Of a DNA stretch of 13,016 nt, positions 1-6,095 are shown in pieces. Position 1 is the first letter of the stretch. Each line of letters opens with the position of its first letter. Made by a program: the position numbers and the translations under genes. Source of the DNA: DATFWK01 sp035259345 (GTDB lineage Bacteria; Actinomycetota; Thermoleophilia; Miltoncostaeales; Miltoncostaeaceae); NCBI GenBank assembly GCA_035259345.1, contig DATFWK010000034.1, positions 1 through 13,016 on the forward strand, given 5' to 3'. Below the pieces are notes generated by a model that was given only the letters and a program-made list of their open reading frames with translations, was not told the DNA's origin and made no database searches.

Positions 1-299
1 CCCGCCGGTACGCGGCGGACGGCGCGATCACCATGCGCGTCGCGGACGCGTCGTGCCCTTGGAACGAGGGGTCGGTCCGCCTGGAGGGTGGGCCGGACGG
101 GGCGCGCTGCACGACGGTCCGCCGCGGTCCGGACATCGCCCTCTTGGCCGACGACCTGGGCGCGGCCTACCTCGGCGGCGCGACGTTCACGTCGATGGCG
201 GCCGCGGGGCGCGTCGAGGAGATCGTGCCGGGCGCCGTCGCACGGGCGGACGCGATGTTCGCGTGGTCGCGGGCGCCCTGGTGCGTCCAGATCTTCTGA
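1..299 (+). CDS. Eis-like GNAT N-acetyltransferase, C-terminal fragment
   Basis: The reading frame is open from the window edge (first full codon at base 3) to TGA at 297-299; the 5' part lies outside the window. The roughly 98 visible residues resemble the C-terminal sterol-carrier-like domain of Eis (enhanced intracellular survival) acetyltransferases. Recognisable family blocks are CPWNEG, the LGAAYLGG stretch, the G-R-V-E-E segment before an Ala/Arg run, and a tail APWCVQIF. In Eis the carboxylate of the last residue, a Phe, takes part in catalysis; this protein also ends in Phe. Eis-type enzymes transfer acetyl groups from acetyl-CoA to amines, aminoglycosides in Mycobacterium, but the natural substrate here cannot be read from the tail. 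The gene converges on the glyoxalase gene with a 6-bp gap. The family call is fairly secure; the substrate is unknown. Confidence 0.8.
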   Translation, partial: RRYAADGAITMRVADASCPWNEGSVRLEGGPDGARCTTVRRGPDIALLADDLGAAYLGGATFTSMAAAGRVEEIVPGAVARADAMFAWSRAPWCVQIF

Positions 300-305
300 C
301 GGTCG

Positions 306-695
306 CTACGCGCCGCGCTCGATCAGCTCAACGCGGTATTGGTCAGGGTCGCGCACGAAACACAGGCGCGAGCCGCCCTCGCGCACGCTGTAGGGCGGGC
401 GCTCCGGCTCGATCCCCTGGCCCTTGAGCGCGGCCAGCGTGGCGTCGAGGTCGTCGACGCCGACCGCGATGTGCCCGTAGCCCGTGCCCAGCTCGTACGT
501 GCGGCCGTCGTGGTTGAAGGTGAGCTCGAGCTCCTCCTCCTGGCCCGGCACGCCGAAGAAGTAGTTCGTCGCCTCCAGCTCGCCGTTGCGGACGATCGGC
601 GTCTCGCGGCGGAACTCGAACCCGAGCGCTTCGTAGAACGCCCGGCTCCGCTCGGGGTCGGTGATCCGGTACATCGTGTGGAGATAGCGCGTCAT
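306..695 (-). CDS. gloA: Glyoxalase I (lactoylglutathione lyase-type VOC protein)
   Basis: 129 residues, close to the size of bacterial GloA. It is a VOC-fold metalloenzyme that isomerises the thiol hemiacetal of methylglyoxal to a lactoyl thioester in the cytosol. All four metal ligands of the E. coli enzyme have counterparts: His6 (YLHTMYR), Glu57 (ELELTF), His75 (GYGHIAV) and Glu123 (YRVELIE). The YELGTGYGHIA stretch and DPDQY near the end are also family signatures. Actinomycetes usually lack glutathione, so the thiol cofactor may be mycothiol or another thiol; this is inference. The start is the ATG at 695, preceded 7 nt upstream by TAGGCT and by no Shine-Dalgarno, which suggests a leaderless transcript. 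It follows rarA on the same strand after about 38 bp but seems to have its own promoter. Confidence 0.88.
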   Translation of the reverse strand: MTRYLHTMYRITDPERSRAFYEALGFEFRRETPIVRNGELEATNYFFGVPGQEEELELTFNHDGRTYELGTGYGHIAVGVDDLDATLAALKGQGIEPERPPYSVREGGSRLCFVRDPDQYRVELIERGA

Positions 696-702
696 GGCGC
701 GC

Positions 703-708
703 AGCCTA
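703..708 (-). promoter_or_regulatory. -10-like hexamer of leaderless glyoxalase gene
   Basis: TAGGCT on the minus strand ends 7 nt before the glyoxalase ATG. No purine-rich ribosome-binding site lies between. The same TANNNT-(6-8 nt)-ATG arrangement recurs at three other gene starts in the window. No good -35 box was found. Confidence 0.5.
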
Positions 709-733
709 CGCCCGCCCGCCGCCGGGAGACCCG

Positions 734-2101
734 CTAGAACGGCGCCTCCGGCTCGGCGTCCGCGTCCTCGCCGCTCCGTCCCCGCAGCCGGTCGAGCCGG
801 GCAGACAGCTCGCCCTCCGGGCCGCGGTCCGTCGGCGTGAAGAAGCGCGTGCCCTCGAGGCCCTCCGGCAGGAGCGACTCGTCCAGCACGCCCTCGGGCG
901 CCTGGTGGGGATCGCGGTAGCCCTGGCCGTGGCCGAGGTGGCGCGCGTTGGGGCGGCTCGCGTCGCGCAGCGCGAGCGGCGGGCGGCGCGGCCCCTCCCG
1001 CTCGACGTTCGCGAGCGCGGCGTCGATGGCCCGGTAGGCGGCCTTCGACTTCGGCGCCAGCGCGACGTAGATGGCGGCCTGGCTCAGCGCGATCCGCGCC
1101 TCCGGCAGCCCCACGAACTCGACCGCGCGGGCGGCCGCGGCGGCGACGGAGAGCGCGGTGGGATCGGCGTTGCCGACGTCCTCGCTCGCGGCGACGAGGA
1201 TCCGCCGGGCGATGTACTTGGGGTCCTCGCCCCCGCTCAGCATCACCGCGAGGTAGTAGACGGTCGCGTCCGGGTCGCTCGCGCGCATGCTCTTGATGAA
1301 CGCCGAGATCGTGTCGTAGTGGGCGTCGCCGTCCTTGTCGTAGACGACCGTCCGGGAGCCGGCCGCGGCCGTGACGGCGTCGACGTCGACGACCCCGCCG
1401 TCGGCGACGCCGCCCGCGGCCGCCTCGAGGATGTTGAGCGCCTGCCGCGCGTCGCCGCCTGCCCGCTGCACGAGCGCGCCCCGCGCCTCGGGGTCCAGGC
1501 GCACCCGTCCTGCCAGGCCGCGCGGATCGGCCAGTGCCCGGTCCACCAGCTCGCCGATCTCCTCCGGGCCGAGCTGCTCCAGGACGAGCACGCGCAACCG
1601 CGAGATGAGGGCGCTGTTGACCTCGTAGTACGGGTTCTCCGTCGTGGCCCCGATCAGGGTCACGAGGCCGTCCTCGACCGCGGGCAGGAGCGCGTCCTGC
1701 TGGGCCTTGTTGAAGCGGTGGATCTCGTCGAGGAACAGGACGGTGCGCTGCCCGGAGGCCAGGCGGTCGCGCGCCCGGCGCATCACCTCGCGCACGTCGG
1801 CGAGCCCGGCCGACACGGCGGAGAGCTCCTCGAAGGCCGCGTCGGTGGCGCCGGCGACGACCCGTGCGAGGGTTGTCTTGCCGCTGCCGGGCGGCCCGTA
1901 GAGGACCATCGAGGGCACGCGGTCCTCGCTGATCGCCCGGCGCAGGAAGCCGTCGGGACCGAGCAGCGCCGCCTGCCCGACCACCTCGTCGAGGCGGGCC
2001 GGCCGCATCCGGGCCGCGAGCGGCCGTCCCTCGGCGAGGCGGTTCTCGACGAGCGCGCCGAAGAGGTCGTCCGGGGGCTTGGAGGTGCGGCGGGAGCTCA
2101 C
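734..2101 (-). CDS. rarA: Replication-associated recombination protein A (AAA+ ATPase RarA/MgsA)
   Basis: 455 residues from the GTG at 2101, matching the usual RarA length (E. coli 447). RarA is a clamp-loader-related AAA+ ATPase that acts on stalled replication forks and single-strand gaps and interacts with SSB. Visible motifs are Walker A GPPGSGKT (69-76), Walker B LFLDEIHRF (122-130), sensor 1 GATTENP (151-157) and sensor 2 around GDARQALNIL (216-225). The RarA-specific block GGEDPKYIARRI (290-301) is followed by ASEDVGNADP. The C-terminal tetramerisation region contains GHGQGYRDPH and the FFTPTDRGPEGELSARL-type end. The frame stays open upstream to 2761, but that part reads antisense-like protein across the MFS gene. 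The GTG overlapping the MFS stop as GTGA is the sensible start, implying translational coupling. There is no separate Shine-Dalgarno. Confidence 0.95.
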   Translation of the reverse strand: MSSRRTSKPPDDLFGALVENRLAEGRPLAARMRPARLDEVVGQAALLGPDGFLRRAISEDRVPSMVLYGPPGSGKTTLARVVAGATDAAFEELSAVSAGLADVREVMRRARDRLASGQRTVLFLDEIHRFNKAQQDALLPAVEDGLVTLIGATTENPYYEVNSALISRLRVLVLEQLGPEEIGELVDRALADPRGLAGRVRLDPEARGALVQRAGGDARQALNILEAAAGGVADGGVVDVDAVTAAAGSRTVVYDKDGDAHYDTISAFIKSMRASDPDATVYYLAVMLSGGEDPKYIARRILVAASEDVGNADPTALSVAAAAARAVEFVGLPEARIALSQAAIYVALAPKSKAAYRAIDAALANVEREGPRRPPLALRDASRPNARHLGHGQGYRDPHQAPEGVLDESLLPEGLEGTRFFTPTDRGPEGELSARLDRLRGRSGEDADAEPEAPF

Positions 2102-3342
2102 GAGGTTGCGGGAAAGGGAACGACGCGCGGGTGGCGCGCGGCCGGCAGCGTGGTGGCGAGGGCGGCCGCGGCGAGCGGCAGCGCGGCGAGCACCCACATC
2201 GCCGTCTCGCGCCCCTGCGTGTCCGCGATCCATCCGATGAAGGGCAGCCACGGCGTCGCCGAGCCGATGGCGGCGAAGCCGAGGACGAGCGCCGCCGCGA
2301 GGGCCGGGCGCGCCGGCATGTAGTCCTGGCCCATCACGACGGTCGCCGAGAAGGACGCCATCTGGAACGCCCCCGAGATCGCGAAGAGCGCGATGCCGAG
2401 CGGCCCGTCCACCAGGATGAAGCACGCGATCATCGGCGCCGCGATCGGCATGGACGAGATGAACATGCGCTTGCCGCCGATGCGGTCGGCCACGATCGAC
2501 CCCGCGATCGTCCCGAGGGCGCCGAACATCACGAAGGCGAAGATCACGAACCCGGCCTGGCGGTCCGAGTATCCGCGCTGGTCGGTGAGGAGCAGCGGCA
2601 CCACGACCATCAGGCCGAACTGGAGCCAGGTCCGCAGGCTCACCACGCCGACGAGGAGCGCCATGCCGCGGCGGTCGGAGCGCGCCGGCCGCTCGGACCG
2701 TGCGGCGCGGGACACGACCGGCACGGCGACCCGGTGCCGGTAGATGAGCAGCAGCGCGCATGCGATCGCGCCCGGGATGGCGAAGATCACGCTCGTGTGC
2801 TCGTCGAGCAGCGGGACGAACAGCGCGACGAGCAGCGGCCCGGCGGCGAAGCCGAGGTTGCCGCCGACCGTGAACCAGGCGACCCCGGTGGCCTTCCGGG
2901 TCCCGGCCAGCTGGTTGGCGACGCGCGCGGCCTCAGGGTGGTAGGCGCCGCCGCCGACACCGGCCAGGAGGACGAGGACGAGCAGCAGCCCGAACGTGTC
3001 GACGATCCCGGCGAGCGTGATGCCGAGGGTGGCCAGCCCGACGCCGCCCCACAGGAACCACGTGACGCGCCTGCGATCCGCCATCAGGCCGAGCAGCGGC
3101 TGGATGAGCGACGAGGAGAGCGTGATCGAGGCGAGGATCAGCGAGGTCTGGAGGTCAGTGAGCGCGAGCGAGTCCTTGAACGCCGGCAGCAGCGGCGACA
3201 GGGAGCCGAAGGTCATGTCGACGAGGAAGTGCCCGGTTCCGAGCAGGCTGAGACCGCCGCGGTCGGGTGGGACGAACCCGGACGAGGGGACCGGCTGCGG
3301 GGCGGGGGCTGTGGCCCGGCCTGTCGTAGGCTCTACTGCCAT
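2098..3342 (-). CDS. MFS exporter, fosmidomycin-resistance (Fsr)-like
   Basis: 414 residues from the ATG at 3342 (420 if an in-frame ATG at 3360 is used). It is a 12-helix major facilitator transporter of the inner membrane. After a Pro/Ala-rich N-terminus, helix 1 begins near GHFLVDMTFGSL. The helix 2-3 loop carries LLGLMADRRRVTW, the MFS motif A region. The block YHPEAARVANQ followed by GGNLGFAAGPLL closely resembles E. coli Fsr (FHPE-SRVA, GGNFG-GPLL), so a drug or metabolite efflux role by proton antiport is likely; the actual substrate is unknown. A second half-repeat of motif A, VADRIGGKRMF, marks the second six-helix bundle. The stop overlaps the rarA GTG by three bases. The 3342 start overlaps the ATG of the plus-strand small gene inside a shared CATG. 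No Shine-Dalgarno is visible at either candidate start. Confidence 0.85.
   Translation of the reverse strand: MAVEPTTGRATAPAPQPVPSSGFVPPDRGGLSLLGTGHFLVDMTFGSLSPLLPAFKDSLALTDLQTSLILASITLSSSLIQPLLGLMADRRRVTWFLWGGVGLATLGITLAGIVDTFGLLLVLVLLAGVGGGAYHPEAARVANQLAGTRKATGVAWFTVGGNLGFAAGPLLVALFVPLLDEHTSVIFAIPGAIACALLLIYRHRVAVPVVSRAARSERPARSDRRGMALLVGVVSLRTWLQFGLMVVVPLLLTDQRGYSDRQAGFVIFAFVMFGALGTIAGSIVADRIGGKRMFISSMPIAAPMIACFILVDGPLGIALFAISGAFQMASFSATVVMGQDYMPARPALAAALVLGFAAIGSATPWLPFIGWIADTQGRETAMWVLAALPLAAAALATTLPAARHPRVVPFPATS
3327..3332 (+). promoter_or_regulatory. -10-like hexamer before the 73-aa gene
   Basis: TAGGCT, identical to the hexamer before the glyoxalase gene on the other strand, ends 8 nt before the ATG at 3341. 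There is no Shine-Dalgarno in between. It lies inside the N-terminal coding region of the oppositely oriented MFS gene. Confidence 0.45.
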
Positions 3343-3562
3343 GCCAGGGCATCGTCCCATCTCGGGCGCCGACGTACACGCGGCCCTGCGGCGGTTCGGC
3401 CCGGGCGCCTATGAGGCCGAGCTGGCCGAGGCCTGGATCGACCCGGACGCGACGTTCGCCGACCTGGCCGAGCTGGAGGCCGCATGCCCGCCGGAACGGC
3501 TCGGGCTCTCGTCAGGCGCCTATGCGGGGCTGATCGGCCCCCTCTTCGGTGAGTTCGAGTGA
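3341..3562 (+). CDS. Small acidic protein of unknown function, 73 aa
   Basis: I do not recognise a family. The protein begins MPGHRPISGADVH and is predicted mainly helical and acidic, with short motifs such as AYEAELAEAWIDPDATFADLAELE and a tail FGEFE; it has no signal peptide, membrane segment or cysteine pair. Codon choice is strongly coding-like, with mostly G or C at third positions and preferred gcc, gac, gag and ctg codons. This, together with the otherwise gene-free gap it fills, argues it is real. The ATG is preceded by TAGGCT at leaderless distance. Its first two bases overlap the MFS start on the other strand. Its last 51 bp overlap the 3' end of the convergent membrane-protein gene. 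Because it is short and overlapped at both ends, transcription needs confirmation. Confidence 0.55.
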   Translation: MPGHRPISGADVHAALRRFGPGAYEAELAEAWIDPDATFADLAELEAACPPERLGLSSGAYAGLIGPLFGEFE

Positions 3563-4204
3563 GGGGTTGACCTTCCGCGTGTCGTAGATGTCCGCGCCGA
3601 GCAGCGGGTCGGTCAGGATGTGCTCCTGCATCATCCCCTCGGCCTGCCGCGGGGCCCACCACCAGCGCTCGCGCATGAGCTGCACGATCCGGGCGATCAC
3701 GATGCAGGCGACCACCGACGCCACGGCCGCCGCGATCGGTGTCCCCTTGCCGGCCGCCGTGCCGAAATAGCCGGGCTTGAGCACGAAGAAGTTGTCGCCG
3801 ACGCGCACGATGCGCGCATCGACACGGGGCGCGAACACGAGCCCCCACACAAGGAACGGCAGCGGCGCGAGCGCGATGCCCTTGCGCCAGGACGAGAAGG
3901 GCAGCCAGCGCTCGACCAGGACGAAGACCAGCGCGAGGGCGACGCCCATCACCAGCGCGGCGAAGAGGCCGACCTGATCCGGGTTGGAGGAGTGCTTGGA
4001 GATCAGCGTCCCGAGGCCCTGGGCGAAGTCCTGCTGGGTCCAGTGGCGGCGGAAGATGTTGCCGCTTCGCCCCTCCTCGAGGATCCAGAGGAAGAGCAGC
4101 GCCCCGAAGCACCCGCCGATGAGGATCCCCGAGGCCCACCGGCCGACCGTGCCGGCCGTGGCCAGCCACCCCGGGCGGGCGTCCGGCGCGGCCGCGTCGC
4201 TCAC
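3512..4204 (-). CDS. Four-helix membrane protein of unknown function
   Basis: 230 residues from the GTG at 4204, which overlaps the stop of the upstream zinc-ribbon gene as GTGA. The frame is open further upstream, but that part lies antisense-like over the neighbouring gene and is Pro/Arg/Gly-rich, so it was excluded. Hydrophobic segments lie at about 24-42, 78-97, 108-125 and 155-175. Between them are soluble loops, notably residues 43-77 and 126-154 (DARIVRVGDNFFVLKPGYFG). A Trp-rich RERWWWAPR sequence sits at the membrane exit after helix 4. The C-terminal tail (186-230) is polar and probably cytosolic. I recognise no catalytic motif. Co-translation with a zinc-ribbon protein suggests the two act together. 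The last 51 bp overlap the convergent 73-aa gene. Confidence 0.75.
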   Translation of the reverse strand: MSDAAAPDARPGWLATAGTVGRWASGILIGGCFGALLFLWILEEGRSGNIFRRHWTQQDFAQGLGTLISKHSSNPDQVGLFAALVMGVALALVFVLVERWLPFSSWRKGIALAPLPFLVWGLVFAPRVDARIVRVGDNFFVLKPGYFGTAAGKGTPIAAAVASVVACIVIARIVQLMRERWWWAPRQAEGMMQEHILTDPLLGADIYDTRKVNPSLELTEEGADQPRIGA

Positions 4205-4476
4205 CGCGGCTCGCCCTCGGCGTCCAGCTCGGCCCCCGGGTTGGCCCGCAGCCAGGCGATGCGCAGGTAGAGGTCGCGGTCCTCGATGTCCGGGTCGAGG
4301 GCGAAGACCTGGGAGCAGAGCGGGCACGCCGTGAAGTTCTGGTAGCCCGGGACGCCGTCCTCGTCGACCTCGCCCGTCGGGAAAAGGAGGAGGTCGCCCC
4401 AGCAGTCCTCGGTCGGGCAGCGAACCCGCGCGTCGTAGTTGGCGAACGCGCTCTTGGAAAGCGTGGGACGCTCCAT
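4201..4476 (-). CDS. Small zinc-ribbon protein
   Basis: 91 residues from the ATG at 4476; a longer in-frame start at 4599 would run through the intergenic promoter region and overlap the moeZ start, so it is unlikely. The protein has two cysteine pairs, CPTEDC (about 20-25) and CPLC (about 51-54), spaced as in a zinc ribbon. Between them is an acidic loop with GEVDEDGVPGYQNF. After the second pair comes a helical DIEDRDLYLRIAWLRANPG stretch. The fold probably binds one Zn(II); whether it contacts nucleic acid or protein is unknown. It is the first gene of a two-gene operon with the membrane protein (GTGA overlap). Upstream is a plausible promoter (TTTGCC, 17 bp, TACGCT) giving a short leader with a weak GAAAGA ribosome-binding site. 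Confidence 0.75.
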   Translation of the reverse strand: MERPTLSKSAFANYDARVRCPTEDCWGDLLLFPTGEVDEDGVPGYQNFTACPLCSQVFALDPDIEDRDLYLRIAWLRANPGAELDAEGEPR

Positions 4477-4513
4477 GCCGCTATCTTTCGTAAAGCATTG
4501 ACCCGGGGCGACC

Positions 4514-4542
4514 AGCGTACGCTCACCCCGCCGGGCGGCAAA
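4514..4542 (-). promoter_or_regulatory. Candidate promoter of zinc-ribbon/membrane-protein operon
   Basis: On the minus strand TTTGCC (4542-4537) and TACGCT (4519-4514) are separated by exactly 17 bp, near sigma-70 consensus spacing. Initiation near 4507 would leave a leader of about 30 nt before the ATG at 4476. The -10 lies in a perfect 10-bp palindrome, AGCGTACGCT (4514-4523), so the same hexamer is also present on the plus strand. Confidence 0.5.
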
Positions 4543-4545
4543 TAG

Positions 4546-4551
4546 TAGAAT
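4546..4551 (+). promoter_or_regulatory. Candidate -10 of the moeZ-cysO-cysM-mec operon
   Basis: TAGAAT in a locally AT-rich stretch (AAATAGTAGAATCA) about 46 nt upstream of the moeZ ATG. This is one of the few A/T-rich patches in the window. No convincing -35 hexamer is found 16-18 bp upstream, so the promoter assignment is tentative. Confidence 0.4.
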
Positions 4552-4585
4552 CACACCTTCAATTCGCGGAATCGACCGCAGGACC

Positions 4586-4589
4586 GGAG
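4586..4589 (+). promoter_or_regulatory. Shine-Dalgarno of moeZ
   Basis: GGAG lies 8 nt before the ATG at 4598, good spacing for ribosome binding, and fixes this start. Confidence 0.65.
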
Positions 4590-4597
4590 CCCAGACC

Positions 4598-5785
4598 ATG
4601 TCACAGACCTATCAGGAGCTGCTCGCCAAGGCTCGGGAGCACGTCCCCGAGATCGAGGTCGACGAGCTCTCCCGGCTGCTGGACGACGCCGACGGCCCGC
4701 TGCTGGTCGACGTCCGCGAGCAGGCGGAGTGGGACGAGGGGCACATCCCCGGCGCCGTCCACGTGCCGCGCGGGTTCCTCGAGAGCCGCATCGCCGGCGT
4801 GGCGGGCCGTGACCGGGAGATCGTCATCAGCTGCCAGAGCGGCACGCGCTCCCTGCTCGCTGCCCGAACGCTGCAGGACATGGGCTACGAGAGCGTCCGC
4901 TCGCTCCACGGCGGCTTCACGCGCTGGAAGCAGGGCGGACGGCAGGTGCGGGTGCCGACACGCCTGAGCGACCCCCAGCGCTCGCGCTACAGCCGCCACA
5001 TCCTGCTGCCCGAGGTGGGCGAGGCCGGCCAGCTCAAGCTGCTCGAGAGCAAGGTGCTGCTGATCGGCGCGGGCGGGCTCGGCTCGCCGGCCGCCCTCTA
5101 CCTCGCGGCCGCGGGCGTTGGCACCATCGGCCTGGTCGACGACGACGTGGTGGACGCGAGCAACCTGCAGCGCCAGGTGATCCATACCACCGAGCGTGTC
5201 GGCACGCCGAAGGGCGAGTCCGCCAAGGCCACGATCCAGGCGCTCAACCCCGACGTCGACGTGCGGGTGCACGAGCTGCGCGTCAACCGGCACAACGTGC
5301 TCGACGTGATCGACGGCTACGACGTCATCGTGGACGGCGCGGACAACTTCCCGACCCGGTACCTCATGAACGACGCGGCGCTGATCACCAGGACGCCGCT
5401 GGTCCACGCCAGCATCCTCCGCTTCGAGGGCCACGCCTCCGTGTTCATGCCGTACGAGGGCCCGTGCTACCGCTGCCTGTTCCCGGAGCCGCCGCCCCCG
5501 GACCTGGCCCCGTCCTGCGGGGAGGCCGGCGTGCTCGGCGTGCTCTGCGGCGTGATGGGGAACATCCAGGCGACCGAGGCCGTCAAGCTCCTGCTCGGCA
5601 TCGGCGACACGCTCGCCGGCCGGCTGCTCGTGTACGACGCGCTCGGCATGACGTTCACCGAGCTGCGGCTGCGGCGCGACCCGGCCTGCCCGGCCTGCGG
5701 CGAGGGCGGCAAGCCCGAGCTGCGCGACTACGACGCCTGGTGCGCCGGCGTCGGCCGTCACGCCGCCGTGGCGGCCCAGGCGTGA
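4598..5785 (+). CDS. moeZ: Rhodanese-E1 fusion: sulfur-carrier adenylyl/sulfurtransferase (MoeZ/MoeB-like)
   Basis: 395 residues. An N-terminal rhodanese domain (about 20-120) has the active-site loop CQSGTR with Cys79 and the LVDVREQAEWDEGHIPGA signature. It is joined to a ThiF/MoeB/Uba4-type E1 domain. The E1 part shows YSRHILLPEVG (131-141), the ATP-binding GAGGLGSP (157-164), the arginine-bearing SNLQRQ (188-193), Asp-containing DGADNFPTRY, and two zinc-binding pairs, CYRC (290-293) and CPAC (364-367). Cys307 in PSCGEAGVLG aligns with the persulfide-accepting region of Uba4/MOCS3. Such enzymes adenylate the C-terminal Gly of a sulfur carrier and convert it to a thiocarboxylate. In M. tuberculosis MoeZ the rhodanese is C-terminal; here it is N-terminal. 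Lying 34 bp before cysO, its likely partner is CysO, though it could also serve MoaD. Confidence 0.9.
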   Translation: MSQTYQELLAKAREHVPEIEVDELSRLLDDADGPLLVDVREQAEWDEGHIPGAVHVPRGFLESRIAGVAGRDREIVISCQSGTRSLLAARTLQDMGYESVRSLHGGFTRWKQGGRQVRVPTRLSDPQRSRYSRHILLPEVGEAGQLKLLESKVLLIGAGGLGSPAALYLAAAGVGTIGLVDDDVVDASNLQRQVIHTTERVGTPKGESAKATIQALNPDVDVRVHELRVNRHNVLDVIDGYDVIVDGADNFPTRYLMNDAALITRTPLVHASILRFEGHASVFMPYEGPCYRCLFPEPPPPDLAPSCGEAGVLGVLCGVMGNIQATEAVKLLLGIGDTLAGRLLVYDALGMTFTELRLRRDPACPACGEGGKPELRDYDAWCAGVGRHAAVAAQA

Positions 5786-5805
5786 GCTCGGCCGGCTCCG
5801 ACCCG

Positions 5806-5809
5806 GGAG
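5806..5809 (+). promoter_or_regulatory. Shine-Dalgarno of cysO
   Basis: GGAG (within GGGAGC) lies 10 nt before the ATG at 5820 in the 34-nt gap after moeZ. Confidence 0.55.
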
Positions 5810-5819
5810 CCGCCCCCAG

Positions 5820-6095
5820 ATGAGCGTGGTGCGGATCCCGACGGTGCTGCGCGCCGCCACCGGCGGGCAGCGCGAGGTCACGGTCGGCGGCGAGACCGTC
5901 GCCGAGGTGCTCGAGTCGCTCTACGCCGAGCACCCGGCCGTCCGCCAGCAGCTCGAGGGCTCGGACGGCGGCCTGCACCGGTTCGTGAACATCTACCTGA
6001 ACGACGAGGACGTGCGGCTGCTCGAGTGGCTCGAGACGCCCGTGGGCCCGGAGGACACGCTCACGATCCTCCCTGCGATGGCCGGGGGCCGGTGA
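5820..6095 (+). CDS. cysO: CysO-type ubiquitin-like sulfur carrier
   Basis: 91 residues with the MoaD/ThiS beta-grasp fold. The sequence follows M. tuberculosis CysO: an IPTVLRAATGGQ opening, a central helix (VAEVLESLYAEHP) and the block HRFVNIYLNDEDVR, then DTLTILPAMAGG. As a thiocarboxylate on its C-terminal Gly, CysO carries sulfide to CysM. The notable point is that the gene does not end at Gly-Gly: one Arg codon (CGG) precedes the TGA, giving AMAGGR. Adenylation needs a free C-terminal Gly, so a trimming step is implied; the JAMM peptidase encoded two genes downstream could do it. The stop overlaps the GTG of cysM as GTGA, so expression of carrier and synthase is probably coupled. Confidence 0.93.
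   Translation: MSVVRIPTVLRAATGGQREVTVGGETVAEVLESLYAEHPAVRQQLEGSDGGLHRFVNIYLNDEDVRLLEWLETPVGPEDTLTILPAMAGGR

Noticed and set aside
905..2323. Long plus-strand open frame antisense to rarA
   Set aside because: It is Arg/Val/Gly-rich with no domain and lies opposite a gene with complete AAA+ motifs; such frames arise from third-position G/C bias.
2102..2761. N-terminal extension of rarA across the MFS gene
   Set aside because: The 220 extra residues are low-complexity Arg/Ala/Pro/Gly sequence reading through a real transporter gene; RarA homology begins after the GTG at 2101.
2131..3414. 427-residue plus-strand frame antisense to the MFS exporter
   Set aside because: The composition (Arg, Glu, Gly, His, Asp) is typical of the antisense of a hydrophobic, GC-rich gene; no recognisable domain.
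3333..4541. 402-residue minus-strand frame across the membrane and zinc-ribbon genes
   Set aside because: Arg/Pro-rich shadow; the other frames carry clear membrane helices and a four-Cys zinc ribbon.
4601..5881. Minus-strand frame antisense to the rhodanese-E1 gene
   Set aside because: No motif; the plus strand has full rhodanese and E1 signatures.
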